Of a stretch of DNA of 64,000 nucleotides, positions 37,301 through 47,017 are shown in pieces. The translations under genes and the position numbers were made by a program. The notes under the pieces are model-generated. The model was not told the DNA's origin. It did not search any database and worked only from the letters and a program-made list of their open reading frames with translations. Source of the stretch: Monosporascus cannonballus (taxonomy: Eukaryota; Ascomycota; Sordariomycetes; Xylariales); the NCBI GenBank assembly GCA_004154925.1, contig QJNS01000700.1, positions 1-64,000 on the forward strand, read 5' to 3'. Position 1 is the first letter of the stretch; each line of letters begins with the position of its first letter.

Positions 37301-39437
37301 TTTCATCCGCGAGCGACCAAGCTTGAACGACAGAGAGTCCTGGGTCGAGTTCAATGACGACCTGGTGGGGCCGTGGGATCCCTCGATGATGGATGGTGCC
37401 TGTTTTGGCGGAACAGAATTCCGAGCCCAATTTGATGGAAGCGGAACCTATGAAAGGGTATACAGCGCGTACATGCTTTTCTATCAAAGATCGTCTGCCC
37501 TCGACCGAGAGAAAGGGTTGTTGCGGGAATCAGGTCAATCAGGACCTCTGCGCTGCGACCTTCCTCCAGCCTTAGAGGCTCAAGTCAAGGCGGAAAACTG
37601 GGGAATCGTTCAACGCCATTGTCTGCACGATCAGAGTCATATACCCTTTGTGCACAGGGTCCTCTCTCATGCTTGGGGGACCGGATGTCCCCAGGACCAC
37701 AAAATGCAGAATCTTGCGATGTTTGTGGGACTCGGCCACCTCGACCAGGTCGCATCCCGAGCCAAGGAGCTTCCGGATCACGACCTCCTGAGGAGCCTTC
37801 TGAATCTTGCTTGTCAGCGATGTCATCGATGTTGTGTCGCCTTCTTCGACTATTTCAGTTTCCGACCTGAAGCGTTACGGAACCTGCTTCAGAAGAATCC
37901 CGAGGCATCCGTCCGTCAGGAGACAGCGCATATGCTTATACACGCGCTGAGCAGTATCAAAGCCCACTATCCAGAGGATTATGGCGTTGGTAAAGATGCG
38001 GAGACTCGTAGACTGGCGGCTCCAGAGGAAACTGTCATCATGCAGGCCGTGGAACTGTTCTTAAAGTTATGGGAAACGTTCCATAACTCGCTCCGTGCTT
38101 GGCCGGAGTACTTCGGGACCCTGACGGCCTTTGCTCAGCTTGGTCAACCTGAGGCAGCGGCGCTTCTAGAATGCGATTTTCTTGCCAAGGTGCTTATGAT
38201 CATATCGGCAGACCCGAGTTTTGAGCTTCCATTCCAGTATGCCAAGATGATTACCGCAATGGCCAGGAGAGTGGCTACAAGGCCGCCGAATTATGAAAAT
38301 ATCATCAACTTTATTGATGCGTTGTTGGATGTCATGGATCCCCAGCTCGAACAAGCCCTATTCGTTGAACAACCGGGCGGTCGGTTCGCTCTGGCATCGG
38401 AGGGAACCATTCCATTTGCAGTCCACGAGGTTAACCTTCTGCACAAGGAGTGGAGTAGGAACCATACGGGTATATTTCTGGACAAGTTAATCCAGATCAA
38501 CCAGAACCCTCTGAAAACCGACTCCATCGTCAGACGTTTGATGGGATTAAGCCCTATCATGGATAGAATGGTCTTCAGGACCCTGAAATGGGGAATCACC
38601 GGGGCTTTGGTCGCTTTTCTGGTTTCTCCTTTTCTGCGAGTTGCCGCCACGTACTGCCACAATAGCACTGATGCCGGTCTCGTCCACCACCTGATACATC
38701 ATATCACCGGCCAATGCCGAGGGGTGCAGAACCCGGAAGGACGGTCGTTCTTCGAGTTTTACAAGGAAACTTTCGAAGGAACGAGGAAAACGGGGGAATC
38801 GAGCGAGTCGATTCATATACAAAGTCTTCAGAATCTCTCAGAGTGGGCCCCGGGATTACTAGGGTACATTGACCGTACTGTCAGCTACGACGTCGAAGTG
38901 TTTCTCCAGGAGAAACTGCTCAAGTACGGCCCTTCACCAGACTTCGGTGGAAGTGATGGCGGTCTGGCAAGGTCCCGGGCAATAGATCAGGCTGCCAGAA
39001 AGCTTGCCGTCTCCTGTCTCATGTACCTGAAGGATACGTATGTGTCCCCTTCTGCCCAAGCGGCGAGGGACTCGGTCCTTCCCTTGGAAAGGGTGATAAA
39101 GGCATGCGAAGCATACTTCAGCCTCTCCCATGATGCGGAAGAGCTTCCCGAGAACGAGTACCAGGATCTTCGCGACAGTAAGGCATCTCTCCATCAGCTC
39201 ATTGGAATAAGTGAATCAACTGACGTCTGTAAAGCAGTACTTGAACGGATGAGTAGACTGGTTGTCGACGAAATTGAAGACGACGGTTCTGGTACGTGCA
39301 CTGATTCTAGTACGGCCACTCTAGACTATAACTGATAACTTCAAGAATGGGAGAACTCGCCCGGATCATCGGAGCAGATGGATAGCCTGGCAGATCTTAG
39401 CATGCAAGTCGAGCGCGAGCTCTATGATGGACACTAG
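31349..39437 (+). CDS. Giant ubiquitin carboxyl-terminal hydrolase (USP family, peptidase C19)
   Basis: A cysteine protease predicted to remove ubiquitin from proteins. Seven exons (31349-32027, 32082-35014, 35079-35445, 35498-36898, 36952-37003, 37064-39291, 39346-39437) join in frame to 2,583 residues. The N-terminal 200 residues are Ser/Pro-rich and disordered, followed by a long helical-repeat-like region. A ubiquitin-like fold is suggested at about 1105-1165 (LTSIREATGFDNYRLYYRGQ, then LGDLDICNG). The catalytic USP domain spans about 1625-1950: Cys box GLRNLSNTCYLNSLF with Cys1638, zinc-finger-like CSGC (exon 5), DNLIFHLKRFDF, and His box SGTAETGHYYSF with His1887. The layout resembles the USP9X/USP24/USP34 group of very large deubiquitinases, and fungal members carry a DUF3517-type C-terminus. 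The tiny 52-nt exon 5 carries one zinc-site cysteine pair. No damage seen. Confidence 0.92.
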
Positions 39438-42400
39438 GATTCTCGCTTCTATTCCAGCCGAATTACACTTACCTTCTGGGAGCATGCTGTGCACATCAGC
39501 GTTGTATTTGGGCGCCAAAGGTTCGGATATCGATAGAGGAGTGTTCGGAAATGATGATGGGCTTATCCATTGTTTTTTACGGATGGCCGCGATGAACGCA
39601 TGGCATTAAGATGGCTGGAGTTACTAGGCAAGGTCAAATCGTTCTATTTTGTTAGCCTTCAACACTACTTAGCGAGTATGTCACCTGTGGAAGGCAGGGG
39701 TATCACAGTTGTATTATTTACGTAGAGGGCAGTCCCCCGTACGGGAGTGTGGTCGGTCACTAGATAGGGGCATGGACCGGAGGTGAAGTATCACCAGATA
39801 GCTCTCGCTGGTTTTATTACGAGTACCGATGGTATGATACACGACTCCCTGTCGGCACAGATATGGCTAGGGTTTCCTTTGAAGTGGTAGTGACAATAGC
39901 CACCATGCATGGCAGTGAGATGAGAGTGTGCGACCATTGTTCTTAGTAGGGAAAGCCTTAGGTATGGTACTCTCTGCCGACACTTTTGCTCCTACGTGGC
40001 CAACTATTGGGGGTCCATCTGCGGCCCATATTGACCGAGCCCTTCTAATGTCTAGCAGATTCTCGGAGATAGTAATAAATGCTTCTGGAAGTCAATCCAC
40101 CCCCCCAACAATAGATGGATTAGGAGATATGAGATTATATTGCCCCAAATAACGTAGATCCGTGTAGAATTCTCCGGCTGATTAGACCGAATCAAGCACA
40201 CTGCACCTTGTTCCAGAAATGCGGCCTTGCCCAAGAGCTGGGATATGATGCCGCCCTCTTTCCCGCCGGCTTGATATCGGATTTCCGGGGGCAGCAGGGT
40301 TGCTTTTAGACCCGTCGATTGCAGGCATGGGTGCTTCGTCCAGTTTCTAGTAAGTGTTTAGCTAAAGATATGTGCAGACGATGTGACTTCCCTTCTGTGG
40401 TAAATACAAAGCTTGACAATGACGACGTGATAGGACCCATGTGAAGCACATGTGTCATGGGGATACGGCACCTCCATCTGGGTCAAGGGTTAGGGCTTGT
40501 ACGGTCCAATAATCCGCCATACTTCCAATCAAGGCCCGTGTGGTCTGATGCTTGGGTGATGCTCGCCGCTTAGCCTAGCGTCCAAAAAGGAGCGGCAAAT
40601 AATTAGATGACGCCGGGTATAAAATCCTGTGAGGATGGGATTCTGGAAAGTAAATAGCTCGGTTCGATTTCGAGGGCGGGCAATTCTGTTTACCCTCTGG
40701 ACCCCCCTCCTTTCTTTCCGTTCCTTTTTCGAACAGAAAAAAAAAAAAGAATCGAGATCTTTCCGAGACGTTTTCTCACCTGTCTTAAGCCCCTTGGTTC
40801 GAACGACTTTCAGTCCCCGGGAGACGGGAACTGGCCGTCATCGCTAGGCCAAAGGGACCATCTCAGGATGGCCTTGGCTGCTTCCTGAAGTTTGCCATTC
40901 TTGTCTAACTTCGGCTACTATTATGTACGTTTATTAAAGCTTGTAACAAAGTTCGAAAATGATCTAGTATACATAGGGGTCCGGTGACCGAAGGTTCGCG
41001 CTAAACATGAGCAGCTGGCAGCAAGAAATTCGAAGGACGGGGATGTTGCTTAGACCAAACAAGGGCTGACGTCCGAGCGTGTTACGTGGTAAGCGGACTG
41101 CGGCTTCTGATAAGGGATCCACGATCCTACTCCTTGCGAACCAGCCACCCCCTTTGCCGAGCGTGCGAGCCAACACCCATCCGTGTCCGTGGCAAGGCCG
41201 AACGCAGGGAATAGGAGTCGGCGATAGATAGACACCTCGAGTGCCGGACTGAGCGCAAGGCCTAACTGAAGCAAGGCAAGTCTGATCCTCGGCGGCAAAT
41301 TTAGTTGTGGCCCCTCCTGATCTTTTCAAGGGCCATAGTTCATTAGACAATCGACTACTCCGAGTTGAGCCACATAGCCTGACAACGTTATGCATATTAT
41401 TATTGCAGCAGCGCTAGGAGTTCTCTCGCGGGCCATAATATTTTTTTTATTATATTTAGCTAGCATATGCAGTCTATCACATATCATGAACCTGATGTGG
41501 TGTATTTGTGTGAGTGTTCTGACCGCCCAAGTAAGGCTATGTGGCCCCCTATTTCAAGTAGGGCTGGGAGAATCGCCCTTCGACGCTACGGCGCAGGTTA
41601 ATTTAATATCGAGGCTCAAAAAAATGATAAGTCCATCGACGAATAACCTTACGCCGCAGACTCATCCTTCGTCGACCACCACTCTCTTCCATCGCAACTC
41701 ATTCTGGATGTGGGGTCAGAGCCCATCCTTCTATTTTTGACCCCTAACTTTAGAGGGCAAAGGACTCAGGGGTCCGTTCATGACCCTTACACCGGATCCG
41801 TCTTAGCGCCATTTGCGGGACGATCCACCCACCCCGGGTACTGGTAGAGGCGGCTTAGCTGCATGTGGTTCGCGTCATCTATTTTGGGAGCTGTAGCCGC
41901 CGGCGCGGCGCCGGGCCAATGCGGGGTGAAGGCGATCTGGACGGGGCGCGTGGGTCGTGATTGGCTGCGGTGGCGACGGTCGAGGGTAGCGTTATCACAT
42001 ATATGATAGTTAGCCAATGAGCGGGCGTCCGTTGGTTGCTCTCTGGGGAGAGGCCACTGGGCACACTGTTCCTGACGCGCCCCCCCGCCGCTGCTTCTTT
42101 CGCCGGGCTTGGAGCTGTCCCTTGCTGACCACGACTTGCTTGAGTTACGCACGCAAGTAGATACAGTCCGTCCTTGCCCCATTAAATGGGCATCTATACG
42201 GACAGCCTTACACATGGCGTAGCAGATAGAACAGCCCTATACATGGCAGATAAACATAAAGATGTGGCGGGGGGAGGGGCATCCTGGGTGCTGCGTGGTA
42301 CTGACGATCAACGAATCTCGCCCACCCCCCGGCACGTAGCGCGGCTTGCACGCGCGCTGAAAATGAGGGCCCAGGGCCTGTGAATGACGACATAATCTAG

Positions 42401-42984
42401 AGCTGTGTTTATGTATGTACGCGAGTTTCGTATTTCCTGATATAGAAAAGTCGTCGAAGAAGCAACGAGTCAACAACGACCCTGGCATGGCGTGACGTGT
42501 TGACCCGGGTGGGTGACCAGCCTGGAGGATGCGTGGTCCGGTCTTGGTTGTCCAGTGTATGTTTCCCGTTGGATGTTTCAATTAAGGAAAAGGATCGCGT
42601 TTCGTTTCGAGTCCTCCTAACCGCCCGACTTCTGTTTATGTCCCCACTTCCACCCCAGACTGCATGCGTGCATGCAGGGCGACCCAAGACTAAGATTAAG
42701 TTTTTCTTGGCTACCACCGATCCCCTGGTCGTTTTAGCCCCGTCTCAAAACTATTTTCGATGTCATGCCCTCTCGTGACATACCTATATACCTGTCGTCG
42801 CGCCTCGACTCGAAGGTGTTTCAAGCTTCAAGAGACGGAGCACATCGTCGCTCTTGGCTGTCACTACGCTTGATTCGAAGGCTGCCTCTAATTAAGGAGT
42901 ACATAAGTCTTTGATCAAAGAGGCCGGCTAGGTTCGTCTCCGTATTCTTCTAGCTTTCTGCCCGCAAGCAAGGCGCAAGCGACG
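39438..42984. other. 3.5 kb intergenic region
   Basis: No protein gene is supported. It contains a strong TATAAAA (40618-40624) followed by a GGTTCGATTTC box (40661-40671) and a T5 tract (40725-40729). It also contains a palindrome CCCGTACGGG near 39735 and an 18-bp palindrome at 42660-42677 within the upstream region of the next gene. Open frames at 41787-42215 (minus) and 41390-41740 (plus) have no recognisable features. Confidence 0.45.
42660..42677. repeat. Perfect 18-bp palindrome
   Basis: CTGCATGC and GCATGCAG flank a central GT, 307 bp upstream of the next start codon. It could be a binding site for a dimeric factor or chance. Confidence 0.5.
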
Positions 42985-44571
42985 ATGCCGCTGTCAAAGC
43001 AACGCATCTCCTCGCCCCTCGAGGCGGGTGAGTCCATCCTCGAAGCGCATAATATCCCACCGCTCCTGAACGGGGCTCTCGACTACGTCTCTAAGCGACT
43101 AGCGAGAAAAGCGCTACACATAACCCTCGTCGTCGTCCGGAAGGGGTATCAGCTTCCCAGTTCCGTACCGCCTACGCCGACTTCGCCTCCAGCGACGCCG
43201 GAGCTCGGCTCGCCGGGTCTATCATCTCCGGCACGTTTCGCTTCCTTATCCCCCGTGGTTAGCCTAAGACAGCTTGTGCGAAGAGGCACGAACACCTCGA
43301 CAACGTCCATAAGCACCTCGTCTTCATCGTCATCCGATGGCCTACGCAGCGCAGCCACATCTCCAGCCTTCTCGCCCCCTCCCACGGAAGCGCTAACCAG
43401 CCCGAGGCGCTGGCCTGCCACGCCACTGAGTCCACCGCCCCGTACGCCAATGACGCCCCACACACCGTGCAGTACCACTACGACCTCATCGATGGCTTCC
43501 GGTCGGAGAGGACCACAAAGCCCTTACGCCTTCGGCATCCGGCTAATCTACGCAACGCCCCTCTCCCCCAAGGAAGAGAGAACACTACGAACGACCATCT
43601 GCAAAGCCGAGCGGAAATTCCAGATTGCGACGGGATGGTTGCCACCAGCGACGACGGCCTCGGCTTGCGGGCTGAACGAAGACCTGGTGCGGCGCAGCAT
43701 TCTGCAGAACGAGGTGCTGTTTTCATCCGAGGGCCTGACGCTCCTGGGCCTGGATCGGCTATATACGTTCAAGTCGGCGCTAGGTGCTTACTCCCGAGCG
43801 AGCGCGGGCTCAAGCTCGGCGGCACTGATGTCTCCGCGCTCGCCCACGACCGACAACGCGCCGTTGACGCGCATCGAGGACGCCGTCGACGAGCTGCGGC
43901 GGCTCGTGCTCGCCAACGGCGGAAGGCAGGTGTCGAGGGCGGATCTACATCGCAGCTACGACTGGATTGGGGTCAACGCTAGCGCGCTCGCGGATGTCGA
44001 GCGGATGTACCGCCGAGCTTATGGCGGCCGAGAGCGAACCGGAGCGTTCGAGGTTGCGCCTGATGAGCTTGAGCGGGAGGCGAGGACCGCGAAAGTTGCG
44101 AGAGCGGCGCAAGCGGCGGTGGTGAAAATCGGCACACCGCCATCGTCGAAGGATCCGACGCCTGTTCTTAAAATAATTACGAGTATCGCCGCAGGAGATC
44201 CTAAATTTATAAGACCGAAACCCCACTCCCTGTCTCATCCAGTAGCCGCAGAGCGGAAGGATTTGGTGATCGAAGAGGACCGGGAAATCAAAGTTGATGT
44301 TATACGACCAGGTGAAGGCGACGAGGAGGATGGAGATCGGACAGCATTGCCGATCCAGGGCATGTCCTTCTGGGACGGGCTAGGGGCTTCGATTGGCGAA
44401 ATGCTCCAAGAAGAGCAACGGGACAATGAGGACCGCCAATCCCGGAGGGTAGGCCCTATAACCCCGAACGGTTACGATGATATTTCGCCCGTAACGCGGG
44501 GTGAATGGGGATTCCTGTTCGCCGGAGATGGATGGAAGCAGGGCAAGACGGCCGTTGTAGAGACTTGTTGA
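42985..44571 (+). CDS. Conserved fungal protein (DUF7582-type)
   Basis: A single-exon gene of 528 residues. The conserved start SPLEAGESILEAHNIPPLLN and ALDYVSKRLARKALHITLVV, followed by VRKGYQLP, is what I associate with a fungal-only uncharacterised domain (DUF7582). A Ser/Thr/Pro-rich disordered insertion (about 60-175, with poly-Ser) interrupts the domain. It resumes at PYAFGIRLIYATPLSPKEERTLR (split: PYAFGIRLIYATPLS, PKEERTLR) and runs on through KAERKFQIATGWLP and a helical segment IEDAVDELRRLVL. The C-terminal third is acidic with FWDGLGASIGEMLQEE and a final WGFLFAGDGWKQ. No signal peptide, membrane segment or catalytic motif is evident, and no function is known to me. The start is the first ATG of the frame. 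Confidence 0.82.
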   Translation: MPLSKQRISSPLEAGESILEAHNIPPLLNGALDYVSKRLARKALHITLVVVRKGYQLPSSVPPTPTSPPATPELGSPGLSSPARFASLSPVVSLRQLVRRGTNTSTTSISTSSSSSSDGLRSAATSPAFSPPPTEALTSPRRWPATPLSPPPRTPMTPHTPCSTTTTSSMASGRRGPQSPYAFGIRLIYATPLSPKEERTLRTTICKAERKFQIATGWLPPATTASACGLNEDLVRRSILQNEVLFSSEGLTLLGLDRLYTFKSALGAYSRASAGSSSAALMSPRSPTTDNAPLTRIEDAVDELRRLVLANGGRQVSRADLHRSYDWIGVNASALADVERMYRRAYGGRERTGAFEVAPDELEREARTAKVARAAQAAVVKIGTPPSSKDPTPVLKIITSIAAGDPKFIRPKPHSLSHPVAAERKDLVIEEDREIKVDVIRPGEGDEEDGDRTALPIQGMSFWDGLGASIGEMLQEEQRDNEDRQSRRVGPITPNGYDDISPVTRGEWGFLFAGDGWKQGKTAVVETC

Positions 44572-44747
44572 GGAATTAGGCGGACGTGCATCGATAGGCG
44601 CTTTGTTAGAACTTCTTGTATACCCCTTTTGAGCGATGAATTGGAACTCCAGTTACCAGGTAATGCCCAGCGCCGTTTGAATAAAATGCAATGTGAACCA
44701 GGCCAAACCTACATAGGTAGGCTACCGCTGTTGGACAATTATACAAA

Positions 44748-45962
44748 TCACCGCCACCCGTATTTCGCACCAGCCTCGTTCTTATTGCTCTTCGCCTTTG
44801 CGAAGCTCTCCTCCAGCGCCTCGCGCTGGCTGTGGACATTGTTAACCAACTGCCGCAGGTTATGCTTTCCGGGGGCGATAGCCCGGACGGGGTTGTAGGT
44901 CTGCTGCTCCCCGGATGCGCGCAGCTCCTCGTTATGCGCGTACTCGAGATCGGTGTTGAAATTGACGACCTTGGTAGCCGACGTCGCCAGACTGGGCGCG
45001 CCGCGTCGTCCGAATAACTCGCGCCTTGCGGCGGCTGAGAGGTTCATCTCGGACGCGATCGCGTCGAGAGAGTCGGACTGGCCGTGGCCTGTAATAGTAC
45101 TTGCAACCTGCGAATCTGCGGAATTGGCATATTGAGCATCGTACTGTGCAAACGCCGCTTCGGTTGAGATGTCGTCTCCACTGGTAAACATAGGCTCGTA
45201 GTTCGCGTTCGGAGCTGTACTCTCCACTTCAGCTGCGTCCTCCGGCTCATCTGATAAAGAAAACAATGACGCTTTCTTCTTCAGCGCCTCCTCTTTAGTC
45301 TTCGCTTCCGACGCTAGCGTTTCCGTCGTTGTCGCCGATGAAGGAGTAGACGCAGTGGAGTTAGGCTTCCAGCCTGTCGCAGCTTTCGTGGCGTTCTTTT
45401 TGGCGGGCTTCCTCGACACCGAGAGCGGCTTGAACATCATGGGTTTGCCGACTAACTTGACCTCCTCCGCAGGCTTCTGGCCTTCTGGTATCGATGGTTG
45501 TTGTTGTTGTGATGATCTCGACGACTCTGCGGGGTCTGCATTGCCAACCCTCGCTCCCATCTCGTCGTAGCCGTCGCCGTCCGACTCCCTGCTGAAACCT
45601 GGTGCGGCACCCGTCTTGAGGTTGATGCCGGGCCTCGGCGCGCTCTTTCCGCTGCTGCTCGCGACGGCCGGCTTCCCTGTGTTCTTGGGCGGCGGAAGGA
45701 AGGAGTTGAAGTTGCTAAACGCACCACCGCCGCCTCCTCCAGTCCTCTGTCGCTTCGCCGGGGGCTGATCGCCGCCATCCGTCGTCTCGCTCTCGTCTCG
45801 GCCGGAGGTCTGCGGGAGGTTGACGAGAATCTTGCCGGTCTTTGACCGGTCAACGACCTTCTGGAAAGGCTTCTTTGCGCCAGGGGCAGGTGCAGCCTTC
45901 GGCGGTGGCTGGGCGGGCGTTTCGCTCTCGGAGTCGGAGTCGGAATAGTCTACCAACCCCAT
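44748..45962 (-). CDS. PRCC-like protein (MAD2B-interacting / splicing-associated)
   Basis: A single exon of 404 residues. It begins MGLVDYSDSDSESE, the acidic-serine start typical of PRCC homologues, then has Pro/Ala-rich disorder and a nuclear-type patch PAKRQRTGG. The conserved C-terminal PRCC domain occupies about 300-404: MNLSAAARRELFGRRG, VVNFNTDLEYAHNEELRASG, NPVRAIAPGKHNLRQLVN, and the ending KNEAGAKYGWR. In animals PRCC binds MAD2B and associates with splicing factors; in fungi it is annotated as a mitotic checkpoint regulator by similarity only. It converges with the preceding plus-strand gene, with only 176 bp between stop codons. Confidence 0.88.
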   Translation of the reverse strand: MGLVDYSDSDSESETPAQPPPKAAPAPGAKKPFQKVVDRSKTGKILVNLPQTSGRDESETTDGGDQPPAKRQRTGGGGGGAFSNFNSFLPPPKNTGKPAVASSSGKSAPRPGINLKTGAAPGFSRESDGDGYDEMGARVGNADPAESSRSSQQQQPSIPEGQKPAEEVKLVGKPMMFKPLSVSRKPAKKNATKAATGWKPNSTASTPSSATTTETLASEAKTKEEALKKKASLFSLSDEPEDAAEVESTAPNANYEPMFTSGDDISTEAAFAQYDAQYANSADSQVASTITGHGQSDSLDAIASEMNLSAAARRELFGRRGAPSLATSATKVVNFNTDLEYAHNEELRASGEQQTYNPVRAIAPGKHNLRQLVNNVHSQREALEESFAKAKSNKNEAGAKYGWR

Positions 45963-47017
45963 TGTGACGGCGATGTGATGGGAGTGGCTGATTTAGTACT
46001 ACTGTTTGTGATGGGTTGAAAAGTAAACAAGTCAACGCTTGTTAGGGGTGACAGCAATGACGATTTTTCTGAAGTATTATGTCAGCTGGCAGATCTCTGT
46101 TAGCAGCTGCGCTCCCTCGGCAGCTACACAGGGCCAGGGGAGCACGAAGTGTGTACTTAGTGCTCTTCCTCAAAACATTATCAAGGTAGGTGCCTATTAA
46201 CACGTAGTTTAGTCTACCTGAATCAAAAGTCCGATAAAACCGCGATACTCGGAGTCTATGCAGCCGCGACGATCGTTGAATGATTACTACGATTCGGATA
46301 GATCCGATTCCTGGTTACTAGTCTAGGTTATACGAATTACATTGATCCTGTCTGTCGGCTAATCGGGTATAGCCCGTTCGCCGCCTTCACTCAGGCTCGG
46401 CTCAGTCCATTACGGTATCAAGTACGTGCCCGGAGCAAGCTTTATTTTTGCATGCTTGTAAAATAATGATGCAAAGAAAATGCGTCTCGAAGAAATAGGA
46501 CAAAGTAGGGCATTATATTCCAAGGCGAGGCCGGGGAGCTACGGGGCCTTCTGGGCATAAATAGCTAGATCTCACAGCGCACTCAATCTGCTACGATCCA
46601 TCCTAACACAACATCCTTTCACCCTCAAAGACCCATCAGAACCTTACAGTGTTTGTCGGATGGGTATCAAATGAGCCGTCTCGTATCGATTCCTGTCTGT
46701 GCGCGCAGTGACGTATTCAATACTAATTTACATCTAAGCGGCTAACACAAGTGCCAAGAGATACCAAGGCGCGGATTTGTTACTGTTATAGGGCTTTCAG
46801 GATGAGCAGGCGCTTAATCCGGGTGTAATATGCGGTTGGTTCGCAGCTGAAAGTCCTGCTGCCACTACGATTTAAGGGGAACAGTCAGCTCATCTGGAGA
46901 GAATGTCAAGGGGCATTACCATGTGACTAAAATATTTCAGCTCAACTCTTGTTCCCCGTACATGTTCGATTCTCTTGCAATACTGTGTAGGATTCATATC
47001 CTAGCTTCCTAACCAAT
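45963..47017. other. Divergent intergenic region
   Basis: About 1.05 kb between two divergently transcribed genes, so it carries both promoters. Nothing else is recognisable; a GTTCGATTC stretch near 46965 resembles a tRNA B-box but has no tRNA around it. Confidence 0.5.

Noticed and set aside
40656..40680. tRNA suggested by a good T-arm (CTCGG-TTCGATT-TCGAG)
   Set aside because: No matching 5' acceptor strand and no D-arm or A-box upstream. Kept only as a possible Pol III-type unit.
41787..42215. 142-residue minus-strand open frame
   Set aside because: No domain, biased composition, surrounded by unsupported frames; probably chance.
46960..46985. tRNA B-box-like GTTCGATTC
   Set aside because: No T-stem pairing and no other tRNA parts.
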